From a bacterium (lineage in GTDB: Bacteria > 4484-113 > JAFGCY01): a stretch of 48,713 nt of DNA. Location: assembly GCA_020849855.1 (NCBI GenBank), contig JADZFO010000028.1:1-48713 (forward strand), given 5' to 3'. Made by a program: the position numbers and the translations under genes. The notes under the pieces were generated by a model, which was not told where the DNA came from, searched no databases, and was given only the letters and a program-made list of their open reading frames with translations. Below, one piece after another: positions 1 through 7,122 of this stretch (position 1 is the first letter of the stretch; every line of letters begins with the position of its first letter).

Positions 1-62
1 ATCACTGGCGCAATCGCAGCCAGCTTGTACTCCCGAGTGAACTTTCGTCGCGGTCCCGGCAT
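1..62 (-). CDS. Putative IS3-family transposase OrfA, N-terminal fragment cut by the window edge
   Basis: Reading leftward from the ATG at 62-60, the first twenty codons give MPGPRRKFTREYKLAAIAPV. This resembles the start of IS3-type OrfA proteins, which open with a basic R-[KR]-F-[TS]-x-E-[YF]-K helix-turn-helix segment. A Shine-Dalgarno sequence (GGAGGTG) lies about five bases before the ATG on the minus strand. Only about 20 residues are visible, so family assignment rests on this motif alone. The rest of the element lies outside the window, and I could not identify the terminal inverted repeat with confidence. Confidence 0.4.
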   Translation of the reverse strand, partial: MPGPRRKFTREYKLAAIAPV

Positions 63-183
63 CGGTACACCTCCAGCACATTGATTATGTGCTTAACCTC
101 GCGTACGTAAATCCGGGGGATGTCCATAGTCTTGCGCTGCATGCAATGTGCCTTGCAGGATCTTCAGGCTTTAGCACCTCTCG

Positions 184-222
184 GCGAGACTCTGCGTCCT
201 CTGCGTCTCTGCGCTTTGTGTT
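184..222 (-). repeat. CAGAG-rich intergenic repeat (reverse orientation)
   Basis: On the minus strand this reads as repeated CGCAGAG-type heptamer to nonamer units. It is the same degenerate tract as at 26604-26640, 26778-26815 and 37317-37352. It lies in the roughly 420-base gap between the transposase fragment and the first complete gene. That gap also contains a TTGTCGC...GCGACAA hairpin near 225-257. No gene is supported in the gap. Confidence 0.6.
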
Positions 223-300
223 TGTCGCTAGCGGTGGAGCAGCGGCGACAAGGCTGAAAACGGCGGGACAAGCCGGCAGATATGCACCCGGGTCGACTGC

Positions 301-383
301 AGCTCCACGCCGCCCTCGAGGGGCAAAGAGTGCAGTGAAATGGCCGCCAGGAAGGCTGCACGCCAAAGGAACACAGTGCGCTG
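301..383 (+). repeat. Dispersed repeat, copy 1 (matches 2758-2838)
   Basis: This segment runs from AGCTCCAC to GCGCTG and aligns, with about three quarters identity by eye and a few small indels, to 2758-2838. The second copy covers the leader and first codons of the aspartase-like gene. Shared blocks include GAAATGGC, GAAGGCT, CGCCAAAGG and ACACA. It lies upstream of the promoter of the next gene and is probably not translated. Confidence 0.6.
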
Positions 384-397
384 CTGGCAATGCGCGC

Positions 398-426
398 TTG
401 CCATGTCCATCCCTGCCGGGTATAAC
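398..426 (+). promoter_or_regulatory. Sigma70-type promoter for the PKD/propeller lipoprotein
   Basis: TTGCCA at 398-403 is followed by a 17-bp spacer and TATAAC at 421-426. Transcription would start near 433, leaving a leader of about 54 nt. This argues that longer in-frame starts before 433 are not used. Confidence 0.55.
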
Positions 427-486
427 TTCAGCAGGTGGCCCGGTATCAATCTGCCGCCGGGTAAGCGTGATGCTGTGGAGTGCGGG

Positions 487-2703
487 ATGAGCAATCTGCC
501 TTGCGGCAACTTAACTGTAATGGCCCTCTTGCTGCTGCTGTTCTGCGGGGCCTGTTCCGGTGCTTCCGAAACAGCAGGTCTCGCGGCGGCTAAGGGCGGC
601 GATACGCCCAGGCCACAGCCATCCCTTAGCCTGACCTCCCCACCCAGCGAGCTGCTGCGCAGCAGCAGTACCACCCCGGTGACACATGGGGTGCGCGGCT
701 CAGACTTTGACCCCGAACTGCCCAGCAGTGGAGTAATCCCGAAGCCGGAAGGCAAGGGCCTGGCGAGCTTCATACCGGGCCAGCCCGGAGCAAGCGGACT
801 GAAAGGCGCCGCCTACGCACTCTATCAGCTCAATCTGCAGGGCTACGCCGGGGAGCTGATCTTTGACTGGTCCTTCAATATTGAAGGTACGCCGGCAGGC
901 TTCAGCCTGGGCCTGGCCGACTTTGCAGCCGACCGCTGGGTCTGGTTCCCCTGCGAAGCGAACGGCAGCCTGTCTCCGCCGGATCCCGCGCGCTTCATAG
1001 ATCCCTCCAGTCAGCGTGTGCTGGCAGCCGTGCTGAGCAGCTCGGCCGACGAAGCCGAACTGAGCTACCTGAGGGTTGGAGAGAATGTCCCCCCGGTACC
1101 CATATTGACTGTCATAACACCCTTTGAATCGCTGCCGATGCCGCTCTCGCTCTTCGCCAACTACAGCTATGACGTGGACGGCGAGATCGCCTCATATGTC
1201 TTCACTCTTCCTGACGGCTCGGAGCTCAGCGCAGCAGAGGGCATGATCACCGGCATTGGGATCAGCGAACCCTACAACGGGCCCGTAAGCGTTGTCGTCA
1301 GCGACCTGGAGGGCGGCAGCAGCACAGCATCGGAGATTGTGGATCTCTATTACGTCCCCGAAGTAGACCTTCAGATTTCCGAGAGCAGCGGTATGGCGGA
1401 CCTGACCGTACGCCTTGAGGCTCTGCCGCTGGACCCCGTGCACAGCTCGCCTCCGCTCTTTGAGTGGGACTTTGATGGTGATGGCGTTTTCGACCTGAAT
1501 TCTGGCACCCAGTCCGTGGTTTTTCACGTGTATGACACTCCAGGAGACTTTCAGCCAACAGTTCGCCTGACCGAGCCCGGCGGGCACAGCCGAACCGACA
1601 CTCGGGCCCTCAGCGTCAGCGCTGACTCCGGCGAGGCACGCTGGCGCAGGGTGGCCCTCAGCGGCAAGGACGAGTGGGCCAGCACTGTGGACATGACCCT
1701 GCTTGGCGGCCTGCCCGCTGTGGCCTGGGTGGATCACCGCCGCGACGCGGGTGAGCACCGGCTTTACTTCTGCCTGGCAAAGGACGCCCAGGGTCGCGAC
1801 TGGAATCCTCCGCTGATCGTGGCTGACAAGCTGAGCACGCCGGCTCTGGCGATGAACCTGCGCTCTCCGCTGCGCATGCTGCTGGTGGATGGCAAGCCCG
1901 CGATCGTGCTTTGCAACAAGGCGGAGAGCAGCTCAGAGACCCTCTTCATTCGCGCCAGCGATGCCCTTGGCACTGCCTGGGACAGTCCACAGCAGGTTTG
2001 GGACTTCGGTGAGGACCTGGAGTACATTTACTCTGACCTCTGTATCATCAACGGCAACCCGGCGATCACTGCGGCTGCCCCGGCTGGTGACTTCGTCTTT
2101 CGCCGCGCCCTCGACGCTCAGGGCAGCAGCTGGGGAGACGCGAAGACCATTCATGCCTACGGCGCCTATCAGCCTTCGCTGTGTGATGTGGACGGCCGGC
2201 CGGCCGTCGCCTATGAGGAGCTGGACATTTACTACAAGCGGGCAGATGACGCAAGCGGCGACACCTGGCCGATACTGCCGAACCTGCTTGACGCTGATGG
2301 CAAGTGCCCCTGCCTCAGGATAGTGGACGGCCGGCCGGCGGTGGCCTTTGACCGCGGCGAAGAGTTGTGCTTCATCCCGGCTGCCGATTCTGCCGGCAGC
2401 AACTGGGACAGCGTGCAGGTGCTGCACCAGTCCAGCCTCGGCTTTGGCGGCTTTGCCGACCTCGCGCTGATCGACGGAAAGCCGGCCATCAGCTACGGAG
2501 GCACAAGCCAGGGCGAAGACCGCGGACTGCTGTGGCACACTGCTGGCGACGGCTCCGGGACCACCTGGTCTCAGTCCGCGCCGGTCTATCAGCCTCACTG
2601 GCTGAGTTATGCCCAGAGCGTGGGGCTGGAGCTGTCCGGCGGCGAGCCGGGCATTGCCTGCAGCAGCCAGGGATTCTCCGCGGACTTCCTGGTCTACTAC
2701 TAG
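487..2703 (+). CDS. Lipoprotein with PKD domain and C-terminal beta-propeller-like repeats
   Basis: Predicted 738-residue secreted lipoprotein. The N-terminus is hydrophobic and ends in a lipobox (FCGACSG). The start at 487 was chosen because it gives this signal peptide, follows GGAG at a normal distance, and lies downstream of the 398-426 promoter; the frame is open back to 340. A middle segment around residues 300-380 holds a PKD-like fold (FEWDFDGDGVFD, then a V-Y-D-T-PGDF strand). The C-terminal half has at least six repeats built on [ND]G[KRN]PA[IV]..., spaced about 50-65 residues, as in propeller or sialidase-like proteins. The ligand is unknown. A surface or cell-envelope binding role is an inference. 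Confidence 0.8.
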   Translation: MSNLPCGNLTVMALLLLLFCGACSGASETAGLAAAKGGDTPRPQPSLSLTSPPSELLRSSSTTPVTHGVRGSDFDPELPSSGVIPKPEGKGLASFIPGQPGASGLKGAAYALYQLNLQGYAGELIFDWSFNIEGTPAGFSLGLADFAADRWVWFPCEANGSLSPPDPARFIDPSSQRVLAAVLSSSADEAELSYLRVGENVPPVPILTVITPFESLPMPLSLFANYSYDVDGEIASYVFTLPDGSELSAAEGMITGIGISEPYNGPVSVVVSDLEGGSSTASEIVDLYYVPEVDLQISESSGMADLTVRLEALPLDPVHSSPPLFEWDFDGDGVFDLNSGTQSVVFHVYDTPGDFQPTVRLTEPGGHSRTDTRALSVSADSGEARWRRVALSGKDEWASTVDMTLLGGLPAVAWVDHRRDAGEHRLYFCLAKDAQGRDWNPPLIVADKLSTPALAMNLRSPLRMLLVDGKPAIVLCNKAESSSETLFIRASDALGTAWDSPQQVWDFGEDLEYIYSDLCIINGNPAITAAAPAGDFVFRRALDAQGSSWGDAKTIHAYGAYQPSLCDVDGRPAVAYEELDIYYKRADDASGDTWPILPNLLDADGKCPCLRIVDGRPAVAFDRGEELCFIPAADSAGSNWDSVQVLHQSSLGFGGFADLALIDGKPAISYGGTSQGEDRGLLWHTAGDGSGTTWSQSAPVYQPHWLSYAQSVGLELSGGEPGIACSSQGFSADFLVYY

Positions 2704-2757
2704 CCCTGCCTCCAGTCGCAGGAGGGCCAGCGGGTAAGCAGCCCCCGGGTCTAAAAT

Positions 2758-2838
2758 AGCTCCACCTCAGCCCCGCGGGGCAACTGGAGCATTGAAATGG
2801 CTGCGAAGAAGGCTTCGCCAAAGGGACACAAGGCGCTG
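2758..2838 (+). repeat. Dispersed repeat, copy 2, overlapping the start of the lyase gene
   Basis: This is the counterpart of 301-383. It contains the GGAG ribosome-binding site and the first 14 codons of the lyase gene. The first codons (MAAKKASPKGHK) are therefore partly encoded by repeat sequence, compared with MAARKAARQRNT in the untranslated copy. Confidence 0.6.
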
Positions 2839-4638
2839 GAGGCCGGCGCATCAGGCAGCGCGAAAAGCGGCAAGGGCAGCGGCAAGCTGGCCGCCCGCAG
2901 CGCGGAGCAGATAACCGAGATGAACATCAGCCCTGAGGCGCCGCCGGCGGCCCGCAGCGCTTCGAAGTCCAGCGCCAAGGCTGCGGCCAAGGGTGCAGCC
3001 AAAGCTGCTGGCAAGGCGGCAGCCAAGGCCGCCGGAAAGGCTGAAGGCAAGGCGCAGGCCAAGGCAGGCAAGGGCAAGGGCGGCGGGCCGGCCGCCGGAA
3101 TTTCCGTACCCTCCAGCTTCAGCCTGGACAGCCACAGCAGCGCTACCCGCATCGAGAAGGACTCCCTGGGCGAACTGCCCGTGCCCGCCGGGGCCTACTT
3201 CGGCGTGCAGACCGCCCGCGCGGTGGACAACTTCCCGATCTCCGGCATGACCGCGGCGCATCCCGCCGCCGGCAATGGCCTGCTCATCGACGCCTATGTG
3301 CAGATCAAGAAGGCCGCGGCCATCGTCAACCACGAGCTTGAGATGCTGGACAAGCCGCGCCGCGACGCCATCGTCATGGCCTGCGACATCATCCTCGGCC
3401 TCGACGCCAAGGGCCAGCCCAGCACGGACCCCGAGGTGCGCCGCCGCGCCGCTGCCCTGCGCAGCCAGTGGGTGGTGGATGTCTACCAGGCCGGCGCCGG
3501 CACCAGCTTCAACATGAACACCAACGAGGTGATCGCCAACCTGGCCAACGAGCTCTTCGCGCCGGAAGAGGCGATGCGGGTGCGCGGCGACTATCGCTTC
3601 GTCAACCCCAACGACCACGTCAACATGGCCCAGAGCACCAATGACACAATGCCCACGGCGATCCGCCTGAGCAACCTGATGGCGCTGCCCAAGACCCTCG
3701 CTGCGCTGGAGCTGCTGATCCACGAGTTCAACTCCCGGGGCCGCGATTTCCGCGAGCTGATCACCACCGGGCGCACGCACCTGCAGGACGCCACGCCGAT
3801 CACCCTGGGCCAGATTTTTGTCGCCTTCGCCGACTGCCTGGCCAAGGCTCGCCAGCGCCTGAAGGAACAACCCTCGCGGCTCTCGGCGATCGGCCTCGGC
3901 GGCACTGCCGTCGGCACCGGCATGAACTCCGACCCGCGCTATTCCAAGAAGGTCGCGGCGCAGCTCTGGAAGCAGCTCGGCTTCCCCATCGGCAACCCGG
4001 CGAACATCATCGAGATGCATAACAGCATGGCCGACCAGCTTGGCCTTTCGGCGGCCCTGCGGGCGCTGGCGGTGGACCTGAACCGCATCGCCAACGACCT
4101 GCGCCTGATGAGCTCGGGCCCGACCAGCGGCATCGCCGAAATCAACCTGCCGCCGGTGCAGCCGGGCTCCAGCATCATGCCCGGCAAGGTCAACCCGGTG
4201 ATGCTGGAGATGCTGAATATGGTCTGCTACCAGGTCATCGGCCTCGACACCGCTGTCTGCGGAGCGGCCCAGGCCGGCCAGTTCCAGCTTAATGTGATGA
4301 TGCCGCTGATCGCCTTCGACCTGCTGCACATGCAGACGATCCTGACCAGCAGCATGAAGGTGGTGGCCGAGCGCTGCGTCCGCGGCATTACCGCCAACGA
4401 GACCCGCGCCCAAGCCTACTTCGAGGCCTCATACGGACTGGCCACGGTGCTGAACCCGATCATCGGCTACTCTGCGGCGGCGGACATCGTGAAGAAGGCG
4501 GTCAAGAACGGCACGCCGATCATGGATGAGCTGCGCAGCGCGAAGAAGGCCGACGGCAGCCCGCTGATGAGCGAGGCCGAGCTGAAGAGCGCTTTTGCCT
4601 CGCGGCGGCTAACCAAGCCGGGGAGTTTGAAGAAGTAG
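2797..4638 (+). CDS. Aspartate ammonia-lyase / class II fumarase family enzyme with Lys/Ala-rich N-terminal tail
   Basis: The catalytic core starts near residue 117 and spans about 490 residues, the normal family size. It has the family blocks NMNTNEVIANLANE, VNPNDHVNMAQSTND, GRTHLQDATPITLGQ and the signature GSSIMPGKVNP at 457-467. These enzymes reversibly remove ammonia from aspartate (to fumarate) or water from malate. MNTNEV, FQLNVMMP and GITANE look more like aspartase, while GGTAVGTGMN and GRTHLQDATP look more like fumarase. I favour aspartase without certainty. The unusual part is residues 1-105, rich in Lys, Ala, Gly and Ser with KAAAKGAAKAAGK-type repeats, like histone H1 tails. The ATG follows GGAG, and internal starts such as M42 would remove only part of the tail. 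Confidence 0.85.
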   Translation: MAAKKASPKGHKALEAGASGSAKSGKGSGKLAARSAEQITEMNISPEAPPAARSASKSSAKAAAKGAAKAAGKAAAKAAGKAEGKAQAKAGKGKGGGPAAGISVPSSFSLDSHSSATRIEKDSLGELPVPAGAYFGVQTARAVDNFPISGMTAAHPAAGNGLLIDAYVQIKKAAAIVNHELEMLDKPRRDAIVMACDIILGLDAKGQPSTDPEVRRRAAALRSQWVVDVYQAGAGTSFNMNTNEVIANLANELFAPEEAMRVRGDYRFVNPNDHVNMAQSTNDTMPTAIRLSNLMALPKTLAALELLIHEFNSRGRDFRELITTGRTHLQDATPITLGQIFVAFADCLAKARQRLKEQPSRLSAIGLGGTAVGTGMNSDPRYSKKVAAQLWKQLGFPIGNPANIIEMHNSMADQLGLSAALRALAVDLNRIANDLRLMSSGPTSGIAEINLPPVQPGSSIMPGKVNPVMLEMLNMVCYQVIGLDTAVCGAAQAGQFQLNVMMPLIAFDLLHMQTILTSSMKVVAERCVRGITANETRAQAYFEASYGLATVLNPIIGYSAAADIVKKAVKNGTPIMDELRSAKKADGSPLMSEAELKSAFASRRLTKPGSLKK

Positions 4639-4655
4639 TAATCAGATCCTGCAGT

Positions 4656-4712
4656 GGTGGGGCTTGTCCCCACCCGGCTTTACAGAAGGCGGGGCACTGT
4701 CCCCGCCTTTCT
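4656..4712. terminator. Double hairpin, probable bidirectional terminator
   Basis: Two GC-rich hairpins lie in tandem: arms GGTGGGG/CCCCACC with loop CTTGT (4656-4674), then AAGGCGGGG/CCCCGCCTT (4686-4709) followed by TTCTT. They separate convergent genes. The GGGG-CTTGTCC-CC pattern belongs to the same intergenic repeat family seen at 37254-37281 and 48564-48590. Confidence 0.7.
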
Positions 4713-4748
4713 TATAGGGGGCGAATGTCCCTGCCCATTTATTTCCTG

Positions 4749-5270
4749 CTACATGCTCCGCAGCAGGTCTGAGCTTTTCACCACCGTGCCCTGGGGGTAG
4801 CGGTAGACATACTTCGGGCGCTCGACATCCACCGGCCAGTCGTTAAGAAAGGAGCTGAGGTGATAGCCGGCTCCGCTGTAAGGGTCGATGATCAGATCGG
4901 TGTCCTCAAACATTTCCAGGCCGCACAGCGGGCAGTTGGTCCCGAGGATGCGCTCGGCATCCACGTTCTCGCGCAGCAGCTCGCGCTCCTTCTCCTCGGC
5001 GCTCATCTGGCGCTTCTCGCCTTCCTCGCGCTCCTTGGCCGCCTTTTTGGCCTGCGCCGCCAGCAGCAGCGCATCCTTGCTCTTGTTGAATTCCTCGTCA
5101 AGGCTGGCCTTCAGTCCGCCGGGCTTGGGACGCGTGGCGCGGTAGACGAAGACGAGCACGATCACCATCAGCATCACTGCGCCGACGGTGATCATCACAA
5201 ACTTCATGGCGTCGCTGTTCATCTGGGAGCGCGCCTGCCAGACCACTGCGAGGTTAAGAAGTTCAGGCAT
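4749..5270 (-). CDS. Single-pass membrane protein with coiled coil and C-terminal CxxC site
   Basis: A 173-residue protein whose start (MPELLNLAVV) overlaps the end of the upstream gene by 8 bp and follows a GGAGAGCAAGG ribosome-binding region. Residues about 25-47 form one transmembrane helix. A charged, Glu/Lys/Arg-rich helical segment follows (about 60-110), probably coiled coil. The C-terminal domain has NCPLCGLEMFEDTDLI and an Asp/Tyr-rich stretch, suggesting a single CxxC metal or redox site. It is the last gene of a tightly overlapping three-gene operon with a membrane protein and a membrane-anchored propeller, so the three products probably work together at the membrane. I do not recognise the family. 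Confidence 0.75.
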   Translation of the reverse strand: MPELLNLAVVWQARSQMNSDAMKFVMITVGAVMLMVIVLVFVYRATRPKPGGLKASLDEEFNKSKDALLLAAQAKKAAKEREEGEKRQMSAEEKERELLRENVDAERILGTNCPLCGLEMFEDTDLIIDPYSGAGYHLSSFLNDWPVDVERPKYVYRYPQGTVVKSSDLLRSM

Positions 5271-5694
5271 CCTTGCTCTCCGGCTGCTGCTCTTGGCTTT
5301 CACGCCGCTGTTTGATCAGATCGGCGATCTGCTTCTGGGCCTCGCTGTGCGCGCCCAGCAGCAGGCGGTAAGTGTACATGCGCCGCGTGATCATCGTCCA
5401 GATGCCCACGATCCACAGCAGGCCCATGCCGCTGACGCTGGCCAGCAGCAGTGTCTTTTCCGCCTTTGGCGCCAGGGTCACCGGCAGCAGGCAGAGCAGT
5501 ACCGCAAGCTGGATCAGGATGTCCTGCAGGATGAACATGACGCGGGCAGAGCCCTCAACGCCGGCCAGGAAGCGGCTCTCGCGGCCGAACTGGATCACCG
5601 CCACGGCCAGGTAGACACACAGCATCACTCCGGCCACCATACGCGTGGAAGCCCAGTCCACCGGGGCATCCGCCAGCGCCAGGGCCAGGCTCAT
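5263..5694 (-). CDS. Three-helix membrane protein of unknown function
   Basis: 143 residues with hydrophobic segments near 19-37, 52-74 and 80-103 and a charged cytoplasmic-type tail rich in Gln, Glu and Lys. Its ATG overlaps the stop of the upstream propeller gene (ATGA, 4 bp), and its end overlaps the start of the CxxC protein, so translation of all three is probably coupled. No catalytic motif is visible. Confidence 0.7.
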   Translation of the reverse strand: MSLALALADAPVDWASTRMVAGVMLCVYLAVAVIQFGRESRFLAGVEGSARVMFILQDILIQLAVLLCLLPVTLAPKAEKTLLLASVSGMGLLWIVGIWTMITRRMYTYRLLLGAHSEAQKQIADLIKQRRESQEQQPESKDA

Positions 5695-7055
5695 CCCGCT
5701 CCTCCGGCCCCGGGCAGCCTGGCGTCCTTGGCCCCTTCCGGCGGGCTGGCGCCCGTGCGCACGGCCGGCCGCGAAACCTTGATGTCGCGGATCTCCACAT
5801 CCTTATCCAGCGGCACAATGCCGCGCGGCTCAATCGTCTCGCCTTCCTTGGCCTGCTTGATCTCGCGGTTGTCATAGATGTACAGCGCGCCCTCGTCGTC
5901 GACGACAAAGACATAACTGTCGCTGGGGTCCAGCACGATCTGCTGGCCGCCGGGGATGAAGATCAGGTTCGGGTCATAGCCGCCCTTCAGCTTGATATGC
6001 GTCTGCGGCAGGTAGTAGGGCACCGGAGCAATGCTGCGGCGGCCGTTGGGGTCAGGCGGCACCTGCTCCCAGGAGACCGAGCGGGTCGGGTTGTCGACCT
6101 CCCAGCAGATCACCGCCTTATCCTCGAAGGCGGTGGCATAGAGATACGCGCCCCTGGAGTCCACCGCCATGTAGCGCAGGCGCTTGCGGTTCTCCCAGCG
6201 CGCCGTCGGGTCCGGCATCTTGTAGATATAAGCCGCGACGATCTGGTCTGTCTGCTTGTCGATGCAGTAGATCGTGTTATGCACCAGCACTGAAACGTAG
6301 TAATACTTGCCGGCGGGCGGATAGAGCAGCTCTTCCGGCGCGCCGTGCAGGTCGATCTGCCCGATGCGCTCCTTGCGCGAGAAGCTGTAGATATTGATCA
6401 GTGGCTCCTTGGCGTCGATCAGGTAGATCCGGTCGCCGTCGTCGCCCACCGCGATCTTGTGCGTCAGCTGCAGCTCGCGGGCGCGCCAGAGGCGCTTCTT
6501 GCGCTCGCGGTTGCCCTCGGACCAGGTGTCGAGGTCCAGCACGTCAAAACCGCCGGCCATGAAGTCGGTCTTCGAGCCCAGCACGCAGGCCAGGCGGCGG
6601 TTATCGGGGAAGACGCCAAAGCCCTGCGGCACGCCGTCCACCTCGATGGTCTCCTCGCGCAGGTAGGTCCGGGTGTCCAGCACCGAAATGCGGTTCGAGA
6701 CGTCCACCACATTGGCGATGAAGGCCTTGCTGTAGTCCCGGCTGAAAGCCAGCTCGCGCAGGCCGTCGGCCACTTGGAACTTCTTCTCGATCACACCGTT
6801 GAAGGGGTTGATAATCGCCACCTGGTCCGGTGTGTGGTTCAGCATCCACACGCGGATCCCGGGATCGGGGTTCTTGCGCAGCAGCAGAAGCTGGAAGCCC
6901 AGCATGCAGGCGGCCGTGACACCGATCACCAGCACGGTGGCAAAAAGGTTGCCGCGGCTCTGGCGGCGCGCGGCCGGGCGCGCGGCCTGCGGTGCTGCCG
7001 GCTGCGGCGAAGCCGACCCTGCCGGCTGCCCGAGGCTGGAATCTATTGAATCCAT
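5691..7055 (-). CDS. Membrane-anchored beta-propeller protein
   Basis: 454 residues from the ATG at 7055. After a Ser/Pro/Ala-rich cytoplasmic stretch of about 40 residues there is one transmembrane helix (LFATVLVIGVTAACMLGF) and then a long domain of YVTN/NHL-like propeller strands (VAIINPFNGVIEKKF, ISVLDTRTYLR, FDVLDLDTW, IYCIDKQTDQIVAAY, YVFVVDDEGALYIYD). These domains usually form ligand- or protein-binding discs outside the membrane. The frame is open further upstream, but a CATAAT hexamer 7 bp before this ATG supports a leaderless start here. It is the first gene of the operon with the two small membrane proteins downstream. Confidence 0.75.
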   Translation of the reverse strand: MDSIDSSLGQPAGSASPQPAAPQAARPAARRQSRGNLFATVLVIGVTAACMLGFQLLLLRKNPDPGIRVWMLNHTPDQVAIINPFNGVIEKKFQVADGLRELAFSRDYSKAFIANVVDVSNRISVLDTRTYLREETIEVDGVPQGFGVFPDNRRLACVLGSKTDFMAGGFDVLDLDTWSEGNRERKKRLWRARELQLTHKIAVGDDGDRIYLIDAKEPLINIYSFSRKERIGQIDLHGAPEELLYPPAGKYYYVSVLVHNTIYCIDKQTDQIVAAYIYKMPDPTARWENRKRLRYMAVDSRGAYLYATAFEDKAVICWEVDNPTRSVSWEQVPPDPNGRRSIAPVPYYLPQTHIKLKGGYDPNLIFIPGGQQIVLDPSDSYVFVVDDEGALYIYDNREIKQAKEGETIEPRGIVPLDKDVEIRDIKVSRPAVRTGASPPEGAKDARLPGAGGAG

Positions 7056-7062
7056 CACGCCT

Positions 7063-7068
7063 ATTATG
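7063..7068 (-). promoter_or_regulatory. Candidate -10 for a leaderless transcript (CATAAT)
   Basis: The hexamer ends 7 bp before the ATG at 7055. It is one of the set of -10-like hexamers set 6-8 bp before start codons in this window. Confidence 0.4.
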
Positions 7069-7122
7069 ACGGCTGCAGCGCTTGGACGTTGCAGGATGCC
7101 CAATGTACCTCTTCGCCGGCCT

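Noticed and set aside
70-130. An alternative reading of the left edge as an IS21 istA start (frame with IYVREVKHIINVLEVYR)
   Set aside because: That frame stops within 41 codons and would need a frameshift to continue, while the frame beginning MPGPRRKFTREYK has a proper ribosome-binding site.
340-486. A longer N-terminus for the PKD/propeller protein, starting at 340
   Set aside because: It would place 49 residues before the signal peptide, and the 398-426 promoter lies downstream of that start.
4749-5270. Assignment of the CPLC membrane protein to cytochrome c maturation (CcmH-like)
   Set aside because: The CxxC context (NCPLCGLEM) and topology do not match the CcmH RCxxC motif, and no Ccm neighbours are present.
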